NCBI GenBank assembly: GCA_913055655.1
Contig: CAJXKA010000003.1
Coordinates: forward strand, 2,501 to 66,500
Direction of reading: 5' to 3'
From: an uncultured Oceanospirillales bacterium
GTDB taxonomy: Bacteria; Pseudomonadota; Gammaproteobacteria; Xanthomonadales; SZUA-36
Length of the DNA stretch: 64,000 bases
How positions within the stretch are numbered: the stretch's first letter is position 1; each line of letters begins with the position of its first letter. The notes beneath the pieces are model-generated. The model was given only the letters and a program-made list of their open reading frames with translations. It did not search any database and was not told the origin of the DNA. The translations under genes were made by a program, and so were the position numbers. Of this stretch, positions 24,266-36,695 are shown one piece after another.

Positions 24266-26943
24266 TCAGGCCTTCAACGGGTAAATGCGGTCGGCGTCGA
24301 TGCCGAGTTTGTCACGGGCGGCCAGCAGGTCTTTCTCGCTGACGTCGCCATCCAGGTACAGGCTGTGCAGCGCCGTGTAGGTCACGTAGTTGCGGTCGAC
24401 CTCGAAGTGCCGGCGCAGGTTCTCGCGGGTGTCGGAGCGACCGAAGCCGTCCGTGCCCAGCACCGTGAAGCGATGCTGCGGCACCCACTGGCGAATCTGC
24501 TCGGCGAAGGAGCGCACGTAGTCGGTGGAGGCGATGACCGGGCCCTCATGGCCTTCCATGCACTGCTCCACCCAGCTCTTCTCATCGCTGCCCGGGTTCA
24601 GGCGGTTCTGGCGTTCGACCGTCTCGCCGTCACGGCGCAGCTCGTTGAAGCTGGTCGCGCTCCAGATGTCCGACTCCACGCCGTACTCGTCCTTCAGGAT
24701 ATCGGCCGCGGCGATCACCTCGCGCAGGATGGCGCCGGAGCCCATCAGCTGTACGCGCTTTTTGCCCTTGCCACCTTCGCGGAATTTGTACAGGCCACGG
24801 CGGATGCCCTCCTCGGCGCCTTCCGGCATTTCCGGGTGGGTGTAGTTCTCGTTCATCACCGTGATGTAGTAGTACACGTCCTCGCACTCGGCGTACATGC
24901 GGCGCATGCCGTCCTGCACGATCACCACCAACTCGTAGCTGAAGGTCGGGTCGTAGGAGATGCAGTTGGGAATGGTGCCGGCCAGTATGTGGCTGTGGCC
25001 GTCCTCGTGCTGCAGGCCTTCGCCGTTCAGCGTGGTGCGGCCGGAGGTGCCGCCCAGCAGGAAGCCGCGGGCGCGCAGGTCGCCGGCCGCCCAGGCCAGG
25101 TCGCCGACGCGCTGGAAGCCGAACATCGAGTAATAGATGAAGAACGGGATCATCACCTCGCCGCTGGCGGCGTAGCTGGTGGCCGCGGCAATCCATGAGC
25201 TCATGGCGCCGGCCTCGGTGATGCCTTCCTGCAGGATCTGGCCGTTCTGCGACTCCTTGTAGAACATCAGCTGGTCGGAATCGACGGGTTCGTAGAGCTG
25301 GCCCTTGGCGGCATAAATGCCCAGCTGGCGGAACATGCCCTCCATGCCGAAGGTACGTGCCTCGTCGGCCACGATGGGCACGATGCGCTTGGCCAGGCCC
25401 TTGTCGCGCAGCAGAATCGCCAGCGCGCGGACGAACGCCATCGTCGTGCTGATTTCCCTGTCACCGGTGTCTTTCAGCAGTGACGCGAATTTCTCCAGTT
25501 CGGGGATATCCAGCGGCTCCATGGCGTGGCGACGCTCGGGCAGCGAGCCACCCAGCGCTTCGCGGCGCTCGAGCATGTACTTCACCTCGGGGCTGTCTTC
25601 GCCCGGGTGGTAGTACGGCACTTCCTCCAGCTTCTCGTCCGGAATCGGCACGCCGAAACGGTCGCGGAACTGGCGGATGGACTCGGTATCCATCTTCTTC
25701 TGCTGGTGGGTGATGTTCTGTGCTTCGCCCGACGAACCCATGCCGTAGCCCTTGACGGTCTTCGCCAGGATGACGGTCGGCTGGCCCTTGTGCTTGGTGG
25801 CCGCGTCGTAGGCCGCGTAGATCTTCATCGGGTCGTGGCCGCCGCGGTTCAGGCGCCAGATGTCCTGGTCGGACAGGTTGGCGACCATGGCCTTGAGCTC
25901 CGGGTACTTGCCGAAGAAATGCTCGCGCGTGTACGCGCCGCCCTTGGCCTTGTAGTTCTGGTACTCGCCGTCGACGGCTTCTTCCATGCGCTTGCGCAGC
26001 AGACCGTCCTTGTCTTTCGCCAGCAGCGGATCCCAGTAGGAGCCCCAGATGACCTTGATAACATTCCAGCCGGCGCCGCGGAACACGCCTTCCAGCTCCT
26101 GGATGATCTTGCCGTTGCCGCGCACCGGACCGTCCAGGCGCTGCAGGTTGCAGTTGATGACGAAGATCAGGTTGTCCAGGCCTTCGCGGCCAGCCAGCGA
26201 GATCGCGCCCAGGCTTTCCGGCTCGTCGGTCTCGCCGTCGCCCAGGAAGCACCACACCTTGCGGTTGGCCGCGTCGGTAATGCCGCGGCTGGTCAGGTAT
26301 TTCAGGAAGCGCGCCTGGTAGATGGCCATGATCGGCCCCAGGCCCATGGACACCGTCGGCAGCTGCCAGAAGTCCGGCATCAGCCACGGGTGCGGGTACG
26401 AGCTCAGGCCGTCGCCGTCGACTTCCTGGCGGAAGCGGTCCATCTTGTCTTCGCTCAGCCGGCCTTCCAGGAAGGCGCGGGCGTAAATGCCCGGCGAGGA
26501 ATGGCCCTGGATGTAGAGCAGGTCGCCACCGTCTTCGTGGTCGTTGCCACGCCAGAAATGGTTGAAGCCCACGTCGTACAGCGTCGCGGCCGAGGCGAAA
26601 CTGGCGATATGACCGCCCAGTTCGCCGCCGCGTTTGCCGGCGCGCAGCACCGTCGCCATCGCGTTCCAGCGGATGATCGAGCGGATCCGGTATTCCAGCT
26701 CGCGGTCGCCTGGCACTTCCGGCTCCAGGTGCGGGGGAATGGTGTTGATGTACGCGGTGGTGGCGTCATACGGCAGGTGGCCGCCGGAGCGCCGGGTGAA
26801 ATCCACCAGGTGCTCGAGCAGGAAATGGGCCCGCTCGGGGCCGTCCTGTTCAATGACCGCCTGCAGGCTTTCCAGCCACTCCGCGGTTTCTTTCGGGTCC
26901 AGATCATTCTGGGCGGACGCGCCGGCCCGCACTGAGTTACCAG

Positions 26944-26947
<4 letters not shown>
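24266..26947 (-). CDS. aceE: Pyruvate dehydrogenase E1, homodimeric type
   Basis: Thiamine-diphosphate-dependent decarboxylation of pyruvate and acetylation of E2. 893 residues, as expected for the single-chain AceE of gammaproteobacteria. The TPP motif runs from GDGETDEPES to NCNLQRLDG at about 250-285. Other family blocks are visible: GHISSFASAA-like GHIASFASAATLYD, YKEQNGQ-like FYKESQNGQILQEGITEAG and GLQHEDGHSH. It starts at 26947, overlapping the malic enzyme stop as ATGA, so the complex is co-translated behind an enzyme that supplies its substrate. Confidence 0.97.
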
Positions 26948-29250
<2,303 letters not shown>

Positions 29251-29271
29251 CGGGCGGTGTCCACTTCGGGG

Positions 29272-29300
29272 AAGAAAAGGCCCGGGGGCTGCCCGGGCCT
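29272..29300 (-). terminator. Rho-independent terminator after fba
   Basis: Minus-strand hairpin AGGCCCGGG/CCCGGGCCT with a 5-nt loop followed by TTTTCTT. It lies 27 nt after the fba stop and about 22 nt before the maeB start, so it closes the pyk-fba unit. maeB therefore needs its own promoter in or overlapping this short gap, or depends on readthrough. Confidence 0.85.
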
Positions 29301-29326
29301 CGAGGTTAATCCGTTGGAGGCCGGCG

Positions 29327-30349
29327 TCAGGCGGCTTCGAGCCCGGCGTCGTACTCGCCTTTCGCGGCCAGGCCGTTCATGCGGGCGCGATGCGCCAGCT
29401 TGGCCTGCGCGGCGGCGACGTTGGCGGCGGGGTTCTCGCCCCAGGTGGCCAGTGCCGGTGCCTGCAGCGCGCGGCCGTAGGAAAACGTCAGCGGCCACGG
29501 GAAATCGCCGAGCTTGTTCATGGCATCCAGGTGAGCGGTGGCTTCTTCATCCGACTGGCCACCGGACAGGAACACCACGCCGGCGACGGATGCCGGTACG
29601 GCATTCAGCAGGCACTGCAGCGTCGCGCGGGCGACTTCTTCCACGCCGGCGCGGCCCTGGGCCTTGGTGCCGGAGATGACCATGCTGGCCTTCAGGATGG
29701 TGCCTTCCAGCAGCACGTTCTGCTCGTACAGTTCGCTGAACAGCGAACGCAGCGTGGCCTCGGTGACTTCGTAGCACTCGTCAAGGTCGTGCTCGCCGTC
29801 CATGATCACTTCCGGCTCGACCATCGGCACCAGGCCGACTTCCTGGCACAGCGCCGCGTAGCGGGCCAGCGCGTGGGCGTTGGCGTCGATGCAGCCCGGC
29901 GTCGGCATGTTCTCGCCGATGGTGATGACGGCGCGCCACTTGGCGAACTTGGCGCCGAGTTCGGCGTACTCTTCCAGGCGGGCACGCAGGCCGTCCAGGC
30001 CCTCGGTCACTTTCTCGCCCGGCGCGGCGCCGGCCAGCGGGTGCGCGCCCTTGTCGACCTTGATGCCCGGCAGGATGCCGGCGTCGGTCATGACTTTCGT
30101 GAACGGCGTGCCATCGGCCGTGGCCTGGCGCAGTGTCTCGTCAAACAGGATGGCGCCGGAAATATGGTCGCCCAGCCCCGGCGTGGTCAGCAGCATGTCG
30201 CGGTAGGCGCGGCGGTTTTCCTCGGTGCATTCCACACCGATGGAATCGAAACGCTTCTGGCAGGTGCCCGTGCTCTCGTCGATGGCGAGAATGCCCTTGC
30301 CTTCGGCCACCATGGCCGCGGCGGTTTTCACCAGGTCCATACTGCTCAT
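29327..30349 (-). CDS. fba: Fructose-bisphosphate aldolase, class I
   Basis: Cleaves fructose 1,6-bisphosphate through a lysine Schiff base. 340 residues resembling animal/plant-type class I aldolases: GKGILAIDESTGTCQKRF (18-35), EPEVIMDGEHD and the Schiff-base lysine region LLEGTILKASMV, with FLSGGQSDEEA near the phosphate site. The start at 30349 has GGAGAGG upstream. A -10-like TAGAAT lies at 30391-30386, about 40 nt before the start, so fba may have its own promoter besides pyk readthrough. Confidence 0.95.
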   Translation of the reverse strand: MSSMDLVKTAAAMVAEGKGILAIDESTGTCQKRFDSIGVECTEENRRAYRDMLLTTPGLGDHISGAILFDETLRQATADGTPFTKVMTDAGILPGIKVDKGAHPLAGAAPGEKVTEGLDGLRARLEEYAELGAKFAKWRAVITIGENMPTPGCIDANAHALARYAALCQEVGLVPMVEPEVIMDGEHDLDECYEVTEATLRSLFSELYEQNVLLEGTILKASMVISGTKAQGRAGVEEVARATLQCLLNAVPASVAGVVFLSGGQSDEEATAHLDAMNKLGDFPWPLTFSYGRALQAPALATWGENPAANVAAAQAKLAHRARMNGLAAKGEYDAGLEAA

Positions 30350-30437
30350 TGAGCCTCTCCTGTCGTTATTGGAAGGGAATCCCTGATTCTAAAACGTGAC
30401 GCGCCACAAAACCATGCGCGTCGCGCCCCTCACACGA

Positions 30438-31916
30438 TCAGTGCAGGTCGAGCTTGGTCTGACTGTCGACGAAGCCGTCGCTGGCCACCTGGACCAGGCG
30501 CAGGGTATTGGTGCCGCCCTCGTTACCCAGGCGGTCGCCCATGGTCAGGATCACGCGGTCGCCCACTTTCACCCTGCCCTGGTCGAGCAGCAGCGCGACG
30601 ACGTTCGACAGCACCTTGTCCATGCCCTTGCCCTGGGGCACGTGGGCGATGGGGTAGACGTCGCGGTACATGGCCATGCGGCGACGGCTGGAGGCCATGG
30701 CCGACAGCGCGTAAATGGGCACGTGGGTGCGTACGCGTGACAGCCACTGGGCGGTGGAGCCGGATTCGGTCAGGGCGATGATGGCGTCGACCTTCACGTG
30801 CGTGGCCATGTACATGGCCGCCGAGGCGATGGCCTGGTCGATGCGGTTGAAGCGAACGTTCATTGGCCGCTCGCTGTGCAGCGATTCGACGTGGTTCTCG
30901 GCGCCGACGCAAACGCGCTCCATGGCTTCTACGGTTTTCACCGGGTGACGGCCGACGGCGGTTTCCGCGGAAAGCATCACCGCGTCGGTGCCGTCGATCA
31001 CCGCGTTGGCCACGTCCAGCACCTCGGCGCGGGTGGGCACCGGGTTCTCGACCATGGACTGCATCATCTGCGTGGCGGTGATCACCACGCGGTTCTGGTC
31101 GAGCGCCGCGCGGATAATGCGTTTCTGCAGGCCCGGCAACTCGGCGTCGCCGATTTCCACGCCCAGGTCGCCGCGGGCGATCATGACGACATCGCTGGCG
31201 TCGATGATCTCTTCCAGGTTCTCGATGGCCTCGGCGCGCTCAATCTTGGCGACCACGCGGGCGTGGCTGCCGGCTTCGCGCAGCAGCTTCTTGGCCTGGA
31301 TCATGTCGTCGGCGTTACGCGGGAACGAGACCGCCAGGTAATCGGCATCCATTTCCGCGGCACGCTTGATGTCGGCGCGGTCATGGTCGGCAATACCGGG
31401 AATCGACAGGCCGCCGCCCAGCAGGTTCAGGCCCTTGCGGCTGGACAGGTGACCGCCCACTTCCACCTCGCAGTGAATCTGGTCGCCATCGACCTCGACC
31501 ACCTGCAGGGCGATCAGGCCATCATCCAGCAACAGGGTATTGCCGGGCTTCACGTCACCCGGCAGCCCCTTGTAGGTGACACCAATGCGGTGGTCGTCAC
31601 CCGGCGCCGGGTTCGGGCTGGCGTCCAGCGTAAACGGCTGGCCGGGCTCCAGGTCGACACCGCCCTCGGCGAATTTCTCGACACGGATTTTCGGGCCCTG
31701 CAGGTCCACCAGCAGCGCCACTTCCTTGCCGGCGTTGCTCGCCGTCTCGCGCACCAGCTTCGCCCGCGCGGCCTGTTCTTCCGGCCCGCCATGGGACATG
31801 TTCAGGCGAAAGACGTCGGCGCCGGCGGCGATGACCTGCGCGAGTACCGCGGGGTCGTCAGTGGCGGGGCCGAGCGTGGCGATGATCTTGGTCTGGCGTG
31901 TTTTTGTTGCAGTCAT
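30438..31916 (-). CDS. pyk: Pyruvate kinase
   Basis: Phosphoenolpyruvate plus ADP to pyruvate plus ATP. 492 residues from the ATG at 31916, preceded by GGAAACGTA; a 19-codon extension in the longest frame lacks family similarity and crosses a palindrome at 31954-31970. Motifs: TKIIATLGPAT at the N-terminus, RLNMSHG, MIARGDLGVEIG and ATQMMQSMVENPVPTRAEVLDVANAV. It lies upstream of fba in the same direction; a GACGCGC/GCGCGTC inverted repeat in the intergenic gap may be a weak terminator. Confidence 0.96.
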   Translation of the reverse strand: MTATKTRQTKIIATLGPATDDPAVLAQVIAAGADVFRLNMSHGGPEEQAARAKLVRETASNAGKEVALLVDLQGPKIRVEKFAEGGVDLEPGQPFTLDASPNPAPGDDHRIGVTYKGLPGDVKPGNTLLLDDGLIALQVVEVDGDQIHCEVEVGGHLSSRKGLNLLGGGLSIPGIADHDRADIKRAAEMDADYLAVSFPRNADDMIQAKKLLREAGSHARVVAKIERAEAIENLEEIIDASDVVMIARGDLGVEIGDAELPGLQKRIIRAALDQNRVVITATQMMQSMVENPVPTRAEVLDVANAVIDGTDAVMLSAETAVGRHPVKTVEAMERVCVGAENHVESLHSERPMNVRFNRIDQAIASAAMYMATHVKVDAIIALTESGSTAQWLSRVRTHVPIYALSAMASSRRRMAMYRDVYPIAHVPQGKGMDKVLSNVVALLLDQGRVKVGDRVILTMGDRLGNEGGTNTLRLVQVASDGFVDSQTKLDLH

Positions 31917-31953
31917 TACGTTTCCGGGAAAGCCGTGGTCGTTCTTATGGTGA

Positions 31954-31970
31954 CCTGCAAAGGTTGCAGG
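31954..31970. promoter_or_regulatory. Operator-like palindrome upstream of pyk
   Basis: A perfect inverted repeat, CCTGCAA-AGG-TTGCAGG, begins 38 nt upstream of the pyk start in the 191-bp region shared with the divergent sulfatase gene. Arms of 7 bp around a 3-bp centre fit a dimeric repressor site; which one is unknown. No other copy was noticed in the window. No clear -35/-10 pair was found for either gene. Confidence 0.45.
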
Positions 31971-32107
31971 CAAATGAAGCCGCTTATGATACCGCTACCT
32001 TTGGCAAAGCGACATCCCGGCGCAAATGAAGTGGCGCGCGATTGCATCGCGGGTCTATGATGGCCGTCCAATCCCGTTTTCTTACCAACCCTCTGGGGGG
32101 AGTTGCA

Positions 32108-33631
32108 ATGAAGAATCCACTTTCCAGGCTGCCGGTCGCCCTGGCGACCCTGTTCACGCTTGCCGCCGGCCCGGCGCTGGCGCAGGACAAACCGAACATC
32201 CTCGTGATCTGGGGTGATGATGTTGGTGTGATGAACATCAGCGCCTATCACCAGGGCATGATGGGCGGCAGCACGCCGAATATCGACCGCATCGCCGATG
32301 AAGGCGCGCGTTTTACCGACGCTTACGCGCAGCAGAGCTGCACCGCCGGCCGCGCCTCGTTCATCCTCGGCCAGCACCCCTACCGCACCGGCCTGCTGAC
32401 CATCGGCATGCCCGGCGCCGCGCAGGGTATCCAGGACAAGGACCCGACCATCGCCGAGCTGCTGAAAGAGCACGGCTACATGTCCGGCCAGTTCGGCAAG
32501 AACCACCTGGGCGACCGCGACGAGCACCTGCCCACCAATCACGGCTTCGACGAGTTCTTCGGCAACCTGTACCACCTGAACGCCGAGGAAGAGCCGGAAA
32601 GCGAGTTCTACCCGAAAGATCCCGAGTTCAAAAAGAAGTTTGGCCCGCGCGGCGTGCTGCACAGCTATGCCGACGGCCGCATCGAGGACACCGGCCCGCT
32701 GAACAGCAAGCGCATGGAAACCGTTGACGACGAGTTCCTGGCCGCCAGCCTGGACTTCATCGAGCGCGCCCACGAAGCCGGCAAACCGTTCTTCGTCTGG
32801 CACAACTCGACCCGCATGCATGTCTGGACGCACCTGCCGGAAGAGTACAAGGAAAAATCCGGTTTCGGCATGTACGCCGACGGCATGATGCAGCTGGACG
32901 ACGATGTCGGCGAACTGCTGGACAAGCTGGACGAACTGGGCATCGCCGACAACACCATCGTGGTGTTCAGCACCGACAACGGCGCCGAGAAATTCACCTG
33001 GCCTGACGGTGGCACCACGCCGTTCCGTGGCGAAAAGGGCACCACCTGGGAAGGTGGCTTCCGTGTGCCGCAGATGGTCCGCTGGCCCGGCACCGTCGAG
33101 CCCGGCACCATCATCAACGACATCTTTTCGCATGAAGACTGGATGCCAACCCTGCTGGCCGCCGCCGGCGAACCGGACGTAAAAGAGAAGCTGCTGGAAG
33201 GCCATCGGGCCGCCGGCAAGACCTTCAAGGCGCACCTGGACGGCTATGACCAGACCGCGCTGCTGTCCGGCGAAGGCCCGGGCGCGCGCAAGGAAATTTT
33301 CTACTTCGACGCAGGTGGCAACCTGAATGCGCTGCGTTACAACGACTGGAAGATCCACTGGGCAATCATGGAAGGCGCGATCAACACGGCCTACCGCAAG
33401 ACGCCCAGCTGGCCGCTGATCATCAACCTGCGCATGGACCCTTACGAGGTCAGCCCGGACTCGGCGCTGTACGTCCGCCATTTCTATGCGGACCAGATGT
33501 GGACATTCGTGCCGGCACAGGCCGAGGTCAACAAGTTCCTGGAGACCTTCAAGGAGTTCCCGCCCACGGCCGGTGGCTCCCTGAGCATCGACAAGGTCAT
33601 GAAGCAACTCGAATCGCCCGCTCGCAACTGA
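32108..33631 (+). CDS. Secreted sulfatase (formylglycine type)
   Basis: 507 residues from the ATG at 32108 (GGGGGGAG upstream); the 22-codon extension in the longest frame is dropped because MKNPLSRLPVALATLFTLAAG followed by PALAQ is a typical signal peptide. Mature motifs: metal-binding WGDDVG (Asp37, Asp38), the sulfatase signature SCTAGRASF with the cysteine (Cys78) that must be converted to formylglycine, FGKNHLGD, and FSTDNGAEKFTWPDGG. It fits arylsulfatases of family S1. It needs a formylglycine-generating enzyme or anaerobic maturase, not encoded in this window. Natural substrate unknown. A strong terminator follows. Confidence 0.9.
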   Translation: MKNPLSRLPVALATLFTLAAGPALAQDKPNILVIWGDDVGVMNISAYHQGMMGGSTPNIDRIADEGARFTDAYAQQSCTAGRASFILGQHPYRTGLLTIGMPGAAQGIQDKDPTIAELLKEHGYMSGQFGKNHLGDRDEHLPTNHGFDEFFGNLYHLNAEEEPESEFYPKDPEFKKKFGPRGVLHSYADGRIEDTGPLNSKRMETVDDEFLAASLDFIERAHEAGKPFFVWHNSTRMHVWTHLPEEYKEKSGFGMYADGMMQLDDDVGELLDKLDELGIADNTIVVFSTDNGAEKFTWPDGGTTPFRGEKGTTWEGGFRVPQMVRWPGTVEPGTIINDIFSHEDWMPTLLAAAGEPDVKEKLLEGHRAAGKTFKAHLDGYDQTALLSGEGPGARKEIFYFDAGGNLNALRYNDWKIHWAIMEGAINTAYRKTPSWPLIINLRMDPYEVSPDSALYVRHFYADQMWTFVPAQAEVNKFLETFKEFPPTAGGSLSIDKVMKQLESPARN

Positions 33632-33650
33632 TCGTTCCAGGGTGATCATG

Positions 33651-33682
33651 AAACGGCGGGGCCAGGCCCCGCCGTTTTTTTT
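33651..33682 (+). terminator. Rho-independent terminator after the sulfatase gene
   Basis: A 12-bp GC-rich stem starting AAACGGCGGGG, with a very tight loop and a mirrored 3' arm, followed by eight T. It starts about 20 nt after the sulfatase stop codon, on the same strand, and insulates the cytochrome gene downstream. Confidence 0.93.
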
Positions 33683-33714
33683 GGCGGAGCGCAATCGCAC
33701 CGCGTGGCCGCGCC

Positions 33715-33720
33715 TATAAT
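33715..33720 (+). promoter_or_regulatory. -10 box of the octaheme cytochrome gene
   Basis: A perfect TATAAT lies 38 nt upstream of the chosen start at 33758 and just after the sulfatase terminator. No good -35 is seen at 17 bp (CAATCG), so activation by a regulator is likely. Confidence 0.55.
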
Positions 33721-33757
33721 GTGGCGCTCGGCACAAACCCACTGGAGACCTCGCGCC

Positions 33758-36037
33758 ATGCGTCAATCGCTGCACCTGATTTTGCTGTTAAGCCTGGGGC
33801 AGTTTGCATCGACGGTCGTCATGGCCACCGAGGGCTTCGTCGGCACCGCGGCCTGCGCCGATTGCCACGCTAAAGAACACGCTGCCTGGCGCGGCTCGCA
33901 TCACGACCTGGCCATGCAGCACGCCACCGAAGCGACCATGCTTGGCGACTTTGATGATGCGACGATCACCGTCCACGGCGTGACGTCGCGGCTTTTCCGC
34001 CGGGACGGCGGGTTTTTCGTCAACACCGACGGCCCCGACGGTGAAGCCGCTGATTTCCAGATCAGCTATACCTTCGGCTTTGATCCGTTGCAGCAATACC
34101 TGGTCGAATTCCCCGACGGCCGCGTGCAGGCGCTATCGCTGGCCTGGGACGCCCGCCCGAAGGACCAGGGCGGCCAGCGCTGGTTTCACCTCTACCCGGA
34201 CGAGGCCATCGGCCACGACGACCCGCTGCACTGGACCGGCCGGCAGCAAAACTGGAACTACATGTGCGCCGACTGTCACTCCACCGACCTGGTGAAGGGC
34301 TACGACGCGGCCAACGACCGGTTCGACACCACGTGGACCGATATCAATGTGGGTTGCGAGGCCTGCCACGGGCCTGGAAAGGACCATGTCGACTGGGCCG
34401 GCCTGGACGGCGAACTGCGTGAGCAGGACGTTCGCCAGGGGCTGGCCGTGCTCCTGAACGAACGCGACGGTGTCACCTGGCCGATCGACATGGATACCGG
34501 CATCGCCCGGCGCAGCGCACCGAAAACCACGGACACCGAGATCCAGGTCTGCGCGACCTGTCACTCGCGCCGCGGCACCATTGCCGGCGGCGCCCAGGAA
34601 GACGCGTCATTCCTGGATCACCATTCCCCGGCGCTGCTCACCGGTGAGCTGTACCACGACGACGGCCAGATCATGGAAGAAGTCTACGTCTGGGGTTCTT
34701 TCCTACAGAGCAAAATGTACGCGGCCGGGGTCACCTGCAGCGACTGTCACGACCCGCATTCACAGGAATTACGCGCGCCGGGCGACGCCGTTTGCGCGCA
34801 GTGCCATCTGCCCGCAACATTCGCGACCCGCGACCACCACGGCCACCCCGAAGAATCCACCGGCGCGGACTGCCTAGCCTGTCATATGCCGGAAACCACC
34901 TATATGCAGGTGGACCCGCGACGTGACCACAGCCTGCGCGTACCGCGGCCCGACCTGGCGCTGGAATTCGGCACGCCGGACGCCTGCACCAGCTGTCACA
35001 CCGGCCGTGATGTCACCTGGGCCGCCGAGGCCTTCAGCGGCATGTTCCCCGACGCCGTCGAGCCCTTCCAGGACTGGACCCGGGCCTTCCAACAGGCACG
35101 CAGCGGCCAGCCCCAGGCCGAGGTCTCGCTGATGCGGGTCATCAACGACGAGACCACACCGGACATCGCCCGCGCAACGGCGGTCCTGGAGTTGCAGAAC
35201 CACCTTGGACCGATGTCCTTCCAACTGGTACAGGCCGCACTGGGGGACGACTCTCCGCTACTGCGGATCGCGGCATTGCGAACGCTCGAGGCCGTTCCGC
35301 CAGCGAATCGCTTCGGCTTTGCCGGCCACCTGCTGCGCGACCCGCTGCTGGCGGTGCGCGCCGAGGCGGCACGAACACTGGCGGCCACGCCGCTCAACCA
35401 GATGAGCGTCGCCGACCGGGGCGCCCTGGACCTGGCGCTGCGTGACTATGCCGCCACGCAGGCCTACAACGCCGATCGCCCCGAATCCCACATGAACATG
35501 GGCAACCTGTACGTGACGCGCGGCGACGCCGTGGCCGCCGAAAAGGCCTTCAGGCAGTCGCTAAAACTGGACCAGGCGTTCAGCCCGGCGTACGCAAACC
35601 TGGCCGACCTGTACCGGCAGCAGGGCATGGAAAGCGAGTCGCGCAAGTTGCTGGAGCAGGGCCTTGCCGTGGCGCCGGATGACGCCAGCCTGCGCCACGC
35701 CCTGGGCCTGGCCCTGGTTCGCGCCGGCAACACACCGGCGGCCCTGCCCGAACTGGAGAAAGCGGCGGAACTGGCGCCGGGCAATGCCCGCTATGCCTAC
35801 GTGTATGGCGTGGCGCTCAACTCGGCGGGGCAGAAAGACGCGGCTGTCGAGGCCCTGGCAAAGGCGCAGTCACAGCACCCCAACAACCGCGAGTTGCTCT
35901 GGGCGCTGGCGACGTTCGAGCGTGACCGCGGCAACAGCGCCGCGGCACGGGGGTGGGCAGAAAAAATGCTGGCGCTGAATCCCGCCGACGAGGCCGCCAA
36001 CCAGTTGCTGGAGACCCTGCCGCCGGCGGAATCCTGA
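33758..36037 (+). CDS. Octaheme c-type cytochrome with C-terminal TPR repeats
   Basis: 759 residues; start moved 18 codons into the longest frame to MRQSLHLILLLSLGQFASTVVMA, a signal peptide (GGAG upstream). Eight CxxCH haem motifs begin at residues 33, 170, 200, 265, 327, 346, 372 and 410. The region from about 440 to 540 is helical and HEAT-like, and from about 550 onward there are TPR units (ESHMNMGNLYVTRGDAVAAEKAF and the following ones). It resembles periplasmic multihaem cytochromes of the c554 class joined to a TPR scaffold. Electron partner and substrate are unknown. Its stop is 1 nt from the stop of the convergent lipoprotein gene. Confidence 0.88.
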   Translation: MRQSLHLILLLSLGQFASTVVMATEGFVGTAACADCHAKEHAAWRGSHHDLAMQHATEATMLGDFDDATITVHGVTSRLFRRDGGFFVNTDGPDGEAADFQISYTFGFDPLQQYLVEFPDGRVQALSLAWDARPKDQGGQRWFHLYPDEAIGHDDPLHWTGRQQNWNYMCADCHSTDLVKGYDAANDRFDTTWTDINVGCEACHGPGKDHVDWAGLDGELREQDVRQGLAVLLNERDGVTWPIDMDTGIARRSAPKTTDTEIQVCATCHSRRGTIAGGAQEDASFLDHHSPALLTGELYHDDGQIMEEVYVWGSFLQSKMYAAGVTCSDCHDPHSQELRAPGDAVCAQCHLPATFATRDHHGHPEESTGADCLACHMPETTYMQVDPRRDHSLRVPRPDLALEFGTPDACTSCHTGRDVTWAAEAFSGMFPDAVEPFQDWTRAFQQARSGQPQAEVSLMRVINDETTPDIARATAVLELQNHLGPMSFQLVQAALGDDSPLLRIAALRTLEAVPPANRFGFAGHLLRDPLLAVRAEAARTLAATPLNQMSVADRGALDLALRDYAATQAYNADRPESHMNMGNLYVTRGDAVAAEKAFRQSLKLDQAFSPAYANLADLYRQQGMESESRKLLEQGLAVAPDDASLRHALGLALVRAGNTPAALPELEKAAELAPGNARYAYVYGVALNSAGQKDAAVEALAKAQSQHPNNRELLWALATFERDRGNSAAARGWAEKMLALNPADEAANQLLETLPPAES

Positions 36038-36038
36038 C

Positions 36039-36614
36039 TTACTGGCCGGCCCGGAACGGGAACTCGGCGAACATCTCGGCCACGCCGGCGCGGATGGCCG
36101 TGCGCAGTTCTTCGTTGGTTTTCTTGCCGCTGACACGACCTATGGCCACGCCCTCCCAGACCATGCGCTTGCGCGTCGAGTCCACCATATCGATATTGAC
36201 CGTGCCCTCGGTGTACTGGCTCACGTGGGTCTCGGTGCCGTAACCGTAGCCGTACCACGGGTCGTAGAAACCGCGACGGTAACCGTAGTAACCCGGGTAC
36301 ATCGGGTCGTTGTACGTGGTGACCTTGGTCTTGTCCTGCATGGTCGCGGACACGTTGATCATCAGGTCGGGATTCTCCGACAGGGTGTAGCCACGCTTGT
36401 TCAGCTCATCACCGATCGCGTCGCGAAACACCTGGCCCGCGATGCTGGAGTAGTTCGGGTTCTCGATGCCCAGCGGATTGAAAAAGTTGTACGTGGTGTA
36501 CTCGGAGAAATCGACCGAGCGATCGTAGTCACTGTGGATCTCCGGCCCGGAAGCACACGCCCCCAGCACCAGTGACAGGACGGCCAGAGAAGCAAACTTG
36601 AACATCGTTTTCAT
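36039..36614 (-). CDS. DUF4136 lipoprotein
   Basis: 191 residues with a lipoprotein signal: MKTMFKFASLAVLSLVLGAC, lipobox LGAC with Cys20 as the lipidation site. The mature part opens SGPEIHSDYDRSVDFSEYTTYNFF, characteristic of DUF4136, and has a Tyr/Gly-rich segment (YPGYYGYRRGFYDPWYGYGY) in the middle and VGVAIGRV-like strand ends. Function of the family is unknown. It stands alone on the minus strand, convergent with the cytochrome gene; no promoter was identified. Confidence 0.9.
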   Translation of the reverse strand: MKTMFKFASLAVLSLVLGACASGPEIHSDYDRSVDFSEYTTYNFFNPLGIENPNYSSIAGQVFRDAIGDELNKRGYTLSENPDLMINVSATMQDKTKVTTYNDPMYPGYYGYRRGFYDPWYGYGYGTETHVSQYTEGTVNIDMVDSTRKRMVWEGVAIGRVSGKKTNEELRTAIRAGVAEMFAEFPFRAGQ

Positions 36615-36695
36615 CAGTCAGTGCCTGAACAGGTTGAGAGCGGACAGCATACGCAATCGCCACCAACTGACCAAGTGCGACGTGATCGTGAGGGT

